From positions 1,364,001-1,428,000 of the forward strand of contig CM074764.1 of NCBI GenBank assembly GCA_037355855.1: DNA of 64,000 bases. The letters run 5' to 3'. The notes below the pieces were generated by a model, which saw only the letters and a program-made list of their open reading frames with translations, was not told the origin of the DNA and made no database searches. The translations under genes were made by a program, and so were the position numbers. The stretch's first letter is position 1; the number at the start of each line of letters is the position of its first letter. This document shows positions 44,401 to 52,550 of this stretch, one piece after another. The stretch comes from Pseudo-nitzschia pungens. Its lineage: Eukaryota > Bacillariophyta > Bacillariophyceae > Bacillariales > Bacillariaceae.

Positions 44401-47261
44401 ATGGATCCGGTTGGGACTATCGCTCCATTGCTGACATGCCAGGTGACTTCTCTGTTGCTGACAAGAATGGCAATCGAGCTACCCTGGATCGGTTCGAAGT
44501 TGATCATGCTGACAAGACCCTTGGGGTTTTTATCTCCATGGATGGCAATGAGGAAGCACAGATTGCTCACATGAAGTCCCAGTCTCAGTCTTTTGGCTCT
44601 CAGCTCAAGGCTTCCAAGTGTGAGAAGCGAGCATCCCTCTACACCTTCAAGTATTCTTTCATGAAGTCTGTTGAATACCCCATGCCTGTCACGCAACTTG
44701 ATGAGGCCACCTGGACGAAGATTATTCACCCAGCACTTGTTCCTGTGCTGAATAAAGCAGGGATGTCACGGACATTTCCCAGACATGTATTCTATGGTCC
44801 TTCCCTCTATCAAGGCTTTGGTTTCGTTCATCCCTACCTCCTCCAAGAGTTCAGTCATATTGCCACCCTCTTTCAGGAATCTGTCAGGTCCTCCCAAACT
44901 GGTCGGATTCTCAGGCTAACTGCTGAGTCCCTACGGCTCGAACTTGGCATTCCTCTCCATCTTGGTGTCACCCCATATCATCCTTTTGCTTCCTACGTCA
45001 CTCCTTGCTGGTACAAACATGTGTGGAAGTTTTTCTCTGTTCACCCTGTGAGCTTGTTTGAAGACTTCCCAGATCTTCCCCTGCTACGTTCCAATGACTG
45101 CTATCTCATGCAAGCCTTTGTCAACGCTGGCTTCAGAGGTGCTGACTTGTCCCTATTGAATCACATGCGCATGTCGCTCAAGGCTATCTCCCTTGCTGAC
45201 ATTTGTACTCCAGATGGTAAAAGACTCTCTCCAATGGCCTTCCAGCTGACATCCTCCAATCACTTGAGGGATCATCTTGACTGGCCTAGATGTCCTCCAT
45301 CTTGGCCTCCAGCAGCACAGCGCTTATGGACTAAGGCTCTTCAGACCTGTTTTCTTCCACCCTGTCCACCCCCTGCAGCCAGGGCACTGGCTTCTTCTTT
45401 TCATCTTGGGCCTTGGCTCTCTCCCCAGACAGCTTCTCTTTGGCCTTGGTTTTTGTCTCCAACCACCAACAGAATATTCTTCAAAACTTCTACTGGCTGG
45501 ATTGTGAGCACCTCCCAGGGCAGGGGCAGATACAGGGTCACTTCTGAACTCATTTCTGACAAACCAGCCTGTGCTGATGTGCTTGTCTGCCCTGTTATTT
45601 GTGGACAAGTTGTCCGCGTTGTTGGGTCCTCAGCCTTTGTTTCTGAGCCTCCTGACATGGATCCTCTGGTGTACAATCCATTTGATTCTCTTCCAGACTC
45701 CCCAGTAGATGCCTTTGATGCACTCTGTGAGTCTCCAAGAGTACTTCTCCACAAATATTCCCTACCACAGGCTGGCTGTCAGCACCTTGTTGATGCTATT
45801 GAGAGTGGTACTGCCAGTGCTGTATGTGATGGTTCATTTGATCCGGAACTTCTCAGCGGTGGTGAGTCAGCTTCATTGTTCCTCACTGGCTGTAATTTTG
45901 TCAGTGGATCCCCTGAGGATCAATCTTCCTACAGGAGTGAACTGGCAGGAATCATTGGGGTTCTCACCTGCTGCACTGCTCTGGTGAGTCTTTTTGATAT
46001 TGCTTCTGGCTCTATCACTATTGCTCTGGATGGTGACACAGCTCTCAAACAGGCTGAGGGATCATGGCCATTGGTTATTTCCCAGAAGTCTTTTGATTAT
46101 GTTTATGTCATCAGAAACATGATTTCTGCCCTGCCAATCTCTGTGCACTTTCAGTGGGTTCAGGGCCATCAAGCTGGAATCTTTCTTGATTGGTGGGCCC
46201 TTCGCAATCATCAGGTAGACAGCATGGCAAAGGCATTTCTCTCTGTCCATAGAGCTTCTGCCCATCACTATCCCAGACTTGTGTTTGAGCCCTGGGCTTT
46301 TTCTCTCAATGGAAGCAAGTGCTCAAGGTTTGATCAAAATGCTTTGCATGTTGCCATTTCTGGCCCTCCCCTTCTTCAATATTGGCAGACCCACCATGAC
46401 ATTCCCATTCCACAACCTGTTTTGAGTTCCATCCATTGGTGTGCCCATCTGAATGCCTTCAAGCGTTTACCTCCTGGCATGCAAAGGTGGTTTGTCAAAT
46501 TTGCTTCTGGCAGTATTGGTGTTGGCAACCAACTACTTCACTACCAGTATCAGGATCACTCCAGGTGCCCATTGTGTGATGCAGACAACGAGAAGGTTTC
46601 TCATGTGCTCTCCTGCAAGGACACTGGGGCAGTACAGCACAGTGTGTCAGCTTTCAAGGGACCCCTGCAGAAGAGGCTTGAAGTTGAACAAACTGATCCA
46701 TCATTGGTTGCTGCCATTGTGGATCTTCTCACCAGAGTTCGGAAGGGCCAGAACATTTATCCATCATCCTACTCACTTGCAATTGCTTCTGCTGTCAGAG
46801 CACAGAGGACTATTGGCTGGCACAACTGGCTTCTGGGTAGGTGGTCTCCTCGCTGGTATCAAATCCAGGCTGACTACTACTCCCACATTGGAAGCAAGCG
46901 CTCTCCCAAACGTTGGGCTACAGCTATCATCCATCAGTTCTTTCTTACCTCCTGGGATCTTTGGACCTATAGGAATGAACGACTCCATGGTCCTGGGGGT
47001 ACCCTTGATGCTGAACAACACCAATCTCTTGATGCTTCCATCTCCTCTGAATTGGCCATTGGCGCAGCTGGTGCACTTCCCCAGTCACACTCCCTGTTAC
47101 AAACCCCTTTCCACGTCCTACAAGGTTACACCCTGACTGCCAAGAGGCAGTGGCTTGCAACCATCCACCTTGCAAGGAAGCAGTATGCAGCGCCTGTCCC
47201 ACCAGTGCAGCCATACCAACAAGAGGCTGCTCTTCTCAGAGCCTGGCTTACTGGACCTTAG
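41460..47261 (+). CDS. Retrotransposon ORF2 polyprotein: APE endonuclease, reverse transcriptase, RNase H
   Basis: Up to 1933 residues if started at the ATG at 41460, which overlaps the preceding stop (ATGGTTAG); an in-frame ATG at 41388 gives 1957. Endonuclease: ITFQNIGPQRR, FAEHCLNES, GIDQNAD, TPIDAIWVSE and the terminal SDHRMLWIE. Reverse transcriptase: AVAMNDAKGCYDRI, SGCGQGNGIGPTLW and the catalytic FVDDTD near residue 924. RNase H: SAVCDGSFD, SYRSELAGI, ALDGDTA and a last acidic/His block VQGHQ ... HQVDSMAK, around residues 1450-1590. A C-terminal zinc motif, CPLCDADNEKVSHVLSC, lies near residue 1702. All core catalytic acids are present and there is no internal stop, so the enzyme could be active. 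RNase H in a LINE marks the I/R1-like side of the non-LTR tree; clade needs phylogeny. Confidence 0.93.
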   Translation: MVSSSGMRCDGMPSNPNPINASPVSPFSPSASSPVSHFVQLTLHGDSLAAKDSDSFGHSFPQAPSSNSTIITFQNIGPQRRAAFMSMSKHNARQFVKSNASVALFAEHCLNESKLLPCDLFNRRMKNVCPSSFSYLANNKHEASDCSWLQPGGTGFSIDQLFSSHKIAHGADPSGLGRWSFVKFQGRDGYNVTMFSAYCPVENDRDLGSVWNQQCRYFQAAENLFSPNPCILFHRDLTAALQVCLGAGDQVIVGIDQNADVRTDGLSFELQALGFREAILTMHSKSSPPATHNRNTTRTPIDAIWVSENVDVLRAGYCPFGGAQGMESDHRMLWIEVCNCSLMGKHLPPPVRFSLSKLQSSHPHLRQRYFKRVRHSFLKAGVFSLQAKLEHLLAQFQSGDISVRADLITTYEVLHETSTSLRLSVEQNLCHTRAGLVPWSPKLQVYRDTIDFWRRVVKLRQGVSTSHTVLKRLACKLSLYKGEHSDLSSALLHLKQAYKQYRAVKKLAPSWRDSFNQGLVDALLAEGKPHNQTASQIRARMRRECLQRELGLAARSIRGRVNKSAVLRAIAVGHDGVEQVLESQSTMVPAMAESNVRRQQQCLGTPSMTPSFIQDFGYLGTAQAATHVLDGTYNPPPATDKYLSEFLSCLKVPDSILSLPPFDYSVCPADNAAAWKRQRERTASEPSCLSFAHHKAFAMDPQLNKFDTLLRSVPLIVGFSPSAWQVITDVEIFKKPGEYRVDKMRLIQLMSPEFQINNKMIGRRILAYAERANAVAVDQHGSRKHHKAINTCLNKKLICDVLRQKRRSGAVAMNDAKGCYDRISHPIAGLTLQSFGVPAHVCEVLLSTLQHAKHHIKTGFGRSGPVYGDEPVPLSGCGQGNGIGPTLWALVSTIVFRMMQQAGHGVHLITSLSLQLVSLVGFAFVDDTDLFCAGSDSSTSGEELAVDFQAALDRWAGGIIATGGAIEPAKSFCYLIDFKWNGSGWDYRSIADMPGDFSVADKNGNRATLDRFEVDHADKTLGVFISMDGNEEAQIAHMKSQSQSFGSQLKASKCEKRASLYTFKYSFMKSVEYPMPVTQLDEATWTKIIHPALVPVLNKAGMSRTFPRHVFYGPSLYQGFGFVHPYLLQEFSHIATLFQESVRSSQTGRILRLTAESLRLELGIPLHLGVTPYHPFASYVTPCWYKHVWKFFSVHPVSLFEDFPDLPLLRSNDCYLMQAFVNAGFRGADLSLLNHMRMSLKAISLADICTPDGKRLSPMAFQLTSSNHLRDHLDWPRCPPSWPPAAQRLWTKALQTCFLPPCPPPAARALASSFHLGPWLSPQTASLWPWFLSPTTNRIFFKTSTGWIVSTSQGRGRYRVTSELISDKPACADVLVCPVICGQVVRVVGSSAFVSEPPDMDPLVYNPFDSLPDSPVDAFDALCESPRVLLHKYSLPQAGCQHLVDAIESGTASAVCDGSFDPELLSGGESASLFLTGCNFVSGSPEDQSSYRSELAGIIGVLTCCTALVSLFDIASGSITIALDGDTALKQAEGSWPLVISQKSFDYVYVIRNMISALPISVHFQWVQGHQAGIFLDWWALRNHQVDSMAKAFLSVHRASAHHYPRLVFEPWAFSLNGSKCSRFDQNALHVAISGPPLLQYWQTHHDIPIPQPVLSSIHWCAHLNAFKRLPPGMQRWFVKFASGSIGVGNQLLHYQYQDHSRCPLCDADNEKVSHVLSCKDTGAVQHSVSAFKGPLQKRLEVEQTDPSLVAAIVDLLTRVRKGQNIYPSSYSLAIASAVRAQRTIGWHNWLLGRWSPRWYQIQADYYSHIGSKRSPKRWATAIIHQFFLTSWDLWTYRNERLHGPGGTLDAEQHQSLDASISSELAIGAAGALPQSHSLLQTPFHVLQGYTLTAKRQWLATIHLARKQYAAPVPPVQPYQQEAALLRAWLTGP

Positions 47262-47564
47262 GGTTGATTACACTTTGTACCTTGGTTTTGTCTTCTGATC
47301 CTGCTTCTTAACCTGTCCCATCCCTTTTGATACTGGACCTTATCCCAATATCTTCATTCCCATTTCACTTTCTCTCAAGTCCCTATTTTGTGGGACTTGT
47401 TTGTCTTTTTCCCTGCTTGATGTTCAAGGTTTGTTTTGAAAATTTGTCGTTCTGCCACTTGGGGTCCTGACTCTATGATGGAGGCGACGTTAAAGTCTGG
47501 TTACAGACTGAGTAATTTAGTTTCACCTTTGGTGATTAAAGTTATTTAAATACGTATATTATTA
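47262..47564 (+). other. Retrotransposon 3' untranslated region
   Basis: 303 bases from the ORF2 stop to the right target-site duplication: T-rich, with CTGGTTACAGACTGAG near 47498 and AATTTAGTTTCACC before the end, finishing GTATATTATTA. It carries the signals ORF2 would need to prime reverse transcription. Confidence 0.75.
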
Positions 47565-47585
47565 TTTTACCGTGAATTTGTCTCA
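47565..47585 (+). repeat. Right target-site duplication of the non-LTR retrotransposon
   Basis: Exact copy of 35899-35919; marks the right edge of the insertion. Confidence 0.9.
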
Positions 47586-49250
47586 ACCCATTGAAAATTT
47601 TGTCAAAACCCATTGAAAATTATTTCAGATGCCAACCCTTCACCTTAAACCAAAGGACACTAGCACTTTGACTTCTGCATTCCAGAGCAACCACTCACAT
47701 TGTATGAAACACTCCTGGCAATGCTCCCCTTGCTTTTACCTTCCCTGGTGCTGGTGCTTGCAGATAGTGGCTGGTACCACAGACATCTTTGGCATTCATA
47801 GAACCAAAGCTAGTACAACTTCACAAGGCATATGCCTTCTGTAGAAAAATTTTGGGAGGTGATTGCTGAATTGATGACCATACTGTAAAAAGTTTGGTGC
47901 TGCTGTGCCATTACATGTAAAGATATTCAACATGGTGCTATGGAGCATGCTGAGTATGTTGCTGTGTCCCTGTGTAGGGATTGGGACCAGAGCTACATAC
48001 CTCAGCATCCTGCACAATCCACAGGATGCCAGACAGGACATTAAGCAACAGGCTTGGCAGAATACTGCACTAACATGCTGCTGTGGATGTGCTACTATCA
48101 GGTAAGCCTGAGCAAGTTAGCAAGTGCATAGCAAGCAAGAAGCAACTCAGTGAAATAATAGAGTCCTTGGTATTAGGTGTATGCTACGAGTACAGCACAG
48201 CTAATCTAGCATTACTATCAGACAGCAAACTGCTGTCCCAGTTACTACTTCTTTTGTTCTTATCTCCTTCAAAAAACTAAGAGCCATATCATGCCCTCAC
48301 TATCACCAACTGATCCTATTGTAGCTCTAGGGGAGTATGCTGTACTAGTACCATGATCTAAGTGTATGTCATATTGCCTGAACATTATCCTCTGTAGACT
48401 GTAGACACACCATTTACCAGCACTCCATGTGGTACTTTAATTGCTCCTCTTGTAACTACTACTATCCTGTCTCCTCTTGCTGAGGAGCAATGTCATTATT
48501 GTATACCCCCCCTGTCACTCTCACAAATCAAGGCATAGTATGGTGATAGTGTTCATGCCTTCGTTAATGCCTCCTCCAAATCAGATTTGACATCCAGGTA
48601 TCTGCTATTTCTGTGTAGCATGCAGAATCACAGAACCAAGATTACTGCTTCCTGGATCTTCCTATCCATCAATCTTTTTCAAAGGCAACCGCCAATTCGT
48701 ATCATCCGTACTGAAATCATATGTCATGATTATTCTTTCAAAATTTTGATGGGCATTATTTCCAACGAAACTTACGATGAAGGTACAAGTAACCTTAGTT
48801 AAACCTTCCCCGTACTATCTTTCTGAGTTTCGTCGTCCCAACACCAGAGTCGAGACGCACGTGCAAAAAATAATCTTATTTTTAGACATGAATTTTACCT
48901 CGTGGAATGAAACGATAAGGCTCTACGAATCAACTGGAATGATTGAAATTTTATATAATGCTTTTTTTGTTTTTAGTAAATACGGTTCATCTAGATTCGC
49001 AAAACGAATTACATAAGAATATCGGACAGCGGAGGCGGAAAACCTGGTTCAAACATAAGTAACAACAACTTCCTTCATTATTGTGATGGACGTCTGAACC
49101 GATTGGTGGTCTATTACTTATTTAATGCAATGTCAGATTTTTTTCTTACTTCGTAACTTACTTATGAAACTGCTTGTGACCAATGGCGAACTCGATCGTT
49201 CCATTCTCAGACGTATGATTGTTATTATTTTACTTCACCCTAAATAACCC
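47586..49250. other. Noncoding region, probable old transposon debris
   Basis: It starts with two copies of AACCCATTGAAAATT (47585-47622). From about 47630 to 48580 the DNA is CpG-poor and rich in GCTG/TGCTA words, unlike host intergenic DNA. Short frames on both strands have no recognisable domain. From 48700 onward the sequence returns to the AT-rich host type with TTACGATG/GTAACCTTAG words. No gene called. Confidence 0.45.
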
Positions 49251-49354
49251 TCTACTACAGAATTCCTATCAGCTGTCCCCGGGTTTCAGCAGAAATTATT
49301 AGTCGGGGACGTACCGTAGAACCGGTGGACAGCTGATAAGAATTTTGTAGTAGA
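49251..49354. mobile_element. MITE-like element with 28-bp terminal inverted repeats
   Basis: The 28 bases at 49251-49278 (TCTACTACAGAATTCCTATC...) are the reverse complement of 49327-49354 with two mismatches. The 48-base centre includes CCCCGGG and a GTACCGTAGAACCGGT stretch. At about 104 bp with no coding capacity it fits a miniature inverted-repeat transposable element. I see no clear target duplication. A related AGCTGATAAGAATT segment occurs at 56377-56390. Confidence 0.7.
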
Positions 49355-49979
49355 GACCGAGACGCGCGACGATCGGTTTCGATTCTGTTCTCACATTTTT
49401 TTTTTCGTACGAGTATGGTAACTCAATTGTAGCCCTTGGTTGCCATGACACGTATTGGGCCTCACAATACGTAAGGTTTTACCGGTACTAGCTTCAACTG
49501 AGCTCTTCAGGGCCACTCGTAACTTAGGGTCTTGGAGCTAAAAACTGAATGAAGCCAAAAACGGTGTCTTCAGAGTGTGTTGTTTACTACGTAGTATGAA
49601 GTAATCTTACTGTACTTCTCATCAGCTTGATAAGCTACCGGGAATACTATTGGAACCGGTCCTGGCTAAGATTACCGGGTACAGGGTACAGTAGATTAAG
49701 TTCTGGGAACGCGAATGCTGAACGAGTAAACCTTACTCAATTTTCTTTTTGTGCTAAACCTTACCGGAAGAGGTTACGTAATTGCATTCGACCGACCGCG
49801 ATACAAGACCAAAGTCTTCTTAATTCTCAAATTACTCACCGTTTCACAGAAACAGGAAGCTCACGTTATTAGAAGGTAAACCAATAGCGCTCCAGGGGCA
49901 AGGCACTGATAAAAAAGGTTCACGACGGAAGCTATAGCAAACTAACTGTGAACGTTAGATAACATAAATTGCAATCAGG
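49355..49979. other. Intergenic region upstream of the Nup50-like gene
   Basis: About 625 bases with repeated GTAAGGTTTTACCGGTACTAG (49470-49490), TAAACCTTACTC (49728-49739) and TAAACCTTACCGG (49755-49768). It probably includes the promoter and 5' leader of the next gene. No coding frame. Confidence 0.5.
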
Positions 49980-51449
49980 ATGAGCAACGATATCTCCAAA
50001 GCTGTGGAGGAACAGCCCTCGGAAGAGCCCCAACAGGAACCCGCTGCCAAGAAGAAACGGGGAGCGGACAACCAGATCACAAAAGACGATTACAATGTTG
50101 ACGGAGACGACGACGAGGATGCGGATGGCGATGAACGATTGAAACAGGGATTCAAACGAGCATCGGACGACGTTTTGAAGAAGCGCAAGATTTACAAGGT
50201 GAAACGACCATCGTCAACATCCACATCGACATCGACATCGACATCGACAGCAACACCAGCATCAACGAATGACTCAGCAACGACAAACAAAGACGAATCG
50301 GCATCAACGACATCTTCATCGGGCGGTACTGCTTCTGCTCCTTCGAGCAGCAACCCTTTTGCCTCTACGAGTCTGTCGACAACCAGTAGCAGCAACAATC
50401 CTTTTGCCTCTACCGTGCTCACCTCTAGCGGTGCCGAGAGCAAGCCTGCTAGCACTACTTCTAGCACCGCTCCTTCATCGTCTGGTGCCGAAGAAAAGTC
50501 TACCAACGAAAGCAGCCCCGCCAAGAAAAAGGTTTTTGGCTTTGGATCGGCCTCGGGATTTGGTGCGGCCACTGGAAGCAACGGAGTTTCTGGTTTTGGT
50601 AGCGGCAGTGGAGGAGGTTTTGCCGGGGTGAGCGGCGGGTTCGGTTCTTCTTCATCCACGTCTGGCTTCGGAACAGACACCGGAAACAAGACCTCTGGTT
50701 TCGGAGGCTTTGGATCTTCCTCTGCTACAACAGCATCGAACCCTGCTCCCAAAAGCTTTTTCGGAAGCGGCGCCAATTCCAGCATCACCTTCAGCTTTTC
50801 CAAGGGGGCGGATTCCGAACCCGCTGCGAAGGGAAACGAAAATCCCGCAAATCTACCGGATTTCGTGGATTTGAAGACGGGAGAAGAAGACGAGGAAGCC
50901 ATACACAGCGGTCGATGCAAAGCATTCGAATGGTTCATTGCAGCAGAAAACGGTGGTAGAAATTCGGCGGGGAACGAAACCGACCACAACGGTGAATCAG
51001 CCGCCAATAGCGCCAAGAATCCCTCCGTCCAATCTTCCACTCAATTTCAGACGACCATTTCGACCAGTGAATCGAAGGATGCATCGAACAAGGGAGGGGC
51101 GTCCGACACGGAGGAGGGAAAATGGAAGGAATTGGGAATAGGCCCCGTCAAAATTTTGAAATCCAAATCGAGACCCGCTCGGTTACGGCTGGTCCAGCGG
51201 CGGGAATCCTCCAAGAATGGGCCCGCCACAAAGGTAATCCTCAACGCCCCGCTCTGGAAAGAATCGACGTGCGAGCGGGACCGGCAGGCCCAGCAATACT
51301 TGCACCTGAAAACGCTAAAGGACGGCAAGATGTCCCAGTACTTGCTAAAGTTCAAAGAGAGCCACGATGCGGGGTACTTTCACCACCACCTGATGGAGGA
51401 AATTCCGTTGGCCCGGAGGTGTTTTGTCCCAAAAGAGGAAACCAAATAA
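49980..51449 (+). CDS. NUP50: Nup50/Nup2-like nucleoporin with FG repeats and RanBP1 domain
   Basis: Intron-free, 489 residues from the ATG at 49980. The N-terminus matches the importin-alpha-binding region of Nup50: AAKKKRGADNQITKDD, an acidic spacer, then GFKRASDDVLKKRKIYKVKR. A Ser-Thr microsatellite-coded stretch (50217-50252) and two NPFAS motifs follow, then an FG-repeat block (VFGFGSASGFG, SGFGSGSGGGF, SGFGGFGSS, SFFGSG). The C-terminal RanBP1-type Ran-binding domain starts at GEEDEEAIHSGRCKAFEW, is interrupted by about 55 low-complexity residues, and continues WKELGIGPVKILKSK, RLRLVQRRE and ATKVILNAPLWK. In other eukaryotes this protein sits at the nuclear basket and speeds release of import cargo. 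The RanBP1 insertion is unusual. No transit peptide. Confidence 0.88.
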   Translation: MSNDISKAVEEQPSEEPQQEPAAKKKRGADNQITKDDYNVDGDDDEDADGDERLKQGFKRASDDVLKKRKIYKVKRPSSTSTSTSTSTSTATPASTNDSATTNKDESASTTSSSGGTASAPSSSNPFASTSLSTTSSSNNPFASTVLTSSGAESKPASTTSSTAPSSSGAEEKSTNESSPAKKKVFGFGSASGFGAATGSNGVSGFGSGSGGGFAGVSGGFGSSSSTSGFGTDTGNKTSGFGGFGSSSATTASNPAPKSFFGSGANSSITFSFSKGADSEPAAKGNENPANLPDFVDLKTGEEDEEAIHSGRCKAFEWFIAAENGGRNSAGNETDHNGESAANSAKNPSVQSSTQFQTTISTSESKDASNKGGASDTEEGKWKELGIGPVKILKSKSRPARLRLVQRRESSKNGPATKVILNAPLWKESTCERDRQAQQYLHLKTLKDGKMSQYLLKFKESHDAGYFHHHLMEEIPLARRCFVPKEETK

Positions 51450-52550
51450 TAAACCGCTGCCGTGGAGGAGAAGAAAGACTCATGCGTAGGCGCGCAACAA
51501 CAGAACCGTGGGACCGGGATGGAAACGTCTGCTTCTTGCCACAACGACTCTGCACTACAATGCACTACAATGCAATACAATGTGGTGTCAAGCGTGTTGC
51601 GCACGATTGCACCAACTCTCTTATCCCATTGGCACACATCGCACGGCACCCTCGCCGCGACAATACTTTAGGGGAACTGTGTATTCTTGATCCGGCGTTC
51701 AAACTGTCATTCAATACCATCATTACTGTTATTTGTCTTATTTCATTTTTCATCGTAGTACGTACTTGCAGTTCGCTGGGGTCCTTCTGTTGTCGAGGAT
51801 AGTAATTACCGTAACCAGGGGTGATAATTATCACCCCTGACCGTAACTAGGTGTTTCTCGCAAGACTCGGATTGAGTTAAAGTAATAGTGAGGATTAAAT
51901 TACTGCTGCTCTCTAACTTACCGTAACCTTACCGTAAGTACCGGTGTGAGTACAAGTAAGATTACAATGCTTCTCGCAAAAACAACTTTGACCAGGGCTA
52001 TCTATGACTAAGGTTCTTACTTTTACGGCATCCCCCGATGGATACAACAACAGACGGCAAGGTTCGCTCTGATTGGGCCTTTGCGGTGCCGGTATTCCTA
52101 CCGGTAAGGTTACTGTGGGGGGAAGGTAGAAATTCTGAAAAACTCATTAAGATTACACGTACCGTACCAGTGCTTGTACTTTATTACGTAACGGTAGTAT
52201 TATTTTTTAAGTATTTTTTCTGCGTCTCAAAACAGCACGTGAACATACCAAGCAACATCTGGTACAACTTACGTATCATACCAGTAAAGAAGACGGATGA
52301 AAGATTTATTTTTTTTCGAAAAGGCTCACGAAGAAGACAAGAGTTTGTGCTTGTTGCGTGACCGTCTCGTAAAGAAAAACAGCTGACAGAGATCAGAGAT
52401 ACAACAACAACAACAACAACAACAGCAGCAACAACAAGAAGTTCTACAGTTTTGCTATTACTGTATTTTCTTGTGTTCGTTCCCACGGGTACTGGTACTG
52501 CGTGAACAGCAAAGAAAGAGCACACCAATCCGCCCACCTCCACAATCACC
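51450..52550. other. Intergenic region with a perfect palindrome
   Basis: About 1.1 kb between two plus-strand genes. It contains an ACTACAATGCACTACAATGCAATACAATG run (51552-51580), the palindrome at 51816-51839, GTAAGTACCGGTGTGAGTACAAGTAAG (51935-51961) and an ACAACA tract (52400-52440) in the probable 5' leader of the palmitoyltransferase. No gene seen. Confidence 0.5.
51816..51839. repeat. Perfect 24-bp palindrome
   Basis: The left half CAGGGGTGATAA is the exact reverse complement of the right half TTATCACCCCTG, with no spacer. It lies about 370 bases after the Nup50-like stop codon. It could form a cruciform or bind a dimeric factor; it is too compact for a normal transcription terminator hairpin. 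Confidence 0.9.

Larger units (their letters stand above)
35920..47564 (+). mobile_element. Full-length non-LTR (LINE-type) retrotransposon, about 11.6 kb
   Basis: The element lies between two perfect 21-bp direct repeats (35899-35919, 47565-47585), the mark of target-primed insertion. Parts: a 2.6-kb 5' untranslated region with tandem repeats; ORF1 (38510-40873) with a same-frame continuation after a stop (40895-41467); ORF2 (41460-47261) with APE-type endonuclease, reverse transcriptase, RNase H and a terminal zinc motif; and a 303-bp 3' untranslated region. There are no LTRs, integrase or tyrosine recombinase. The 3' end has no long poly-A; it finishes in AT-rich sequence with ATTATTATT-type repeats. 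Intact duplication and long open frames point to a recent insertion. CpG looks scarce throughout compared with the host genes. Confidence 0.92.

Noticed and set aside
47796..48041. Minus-strand 81-codon frame after the retrotransposon
   Set aside because: No domain, surrounding frames broken; likely noncoding debris.
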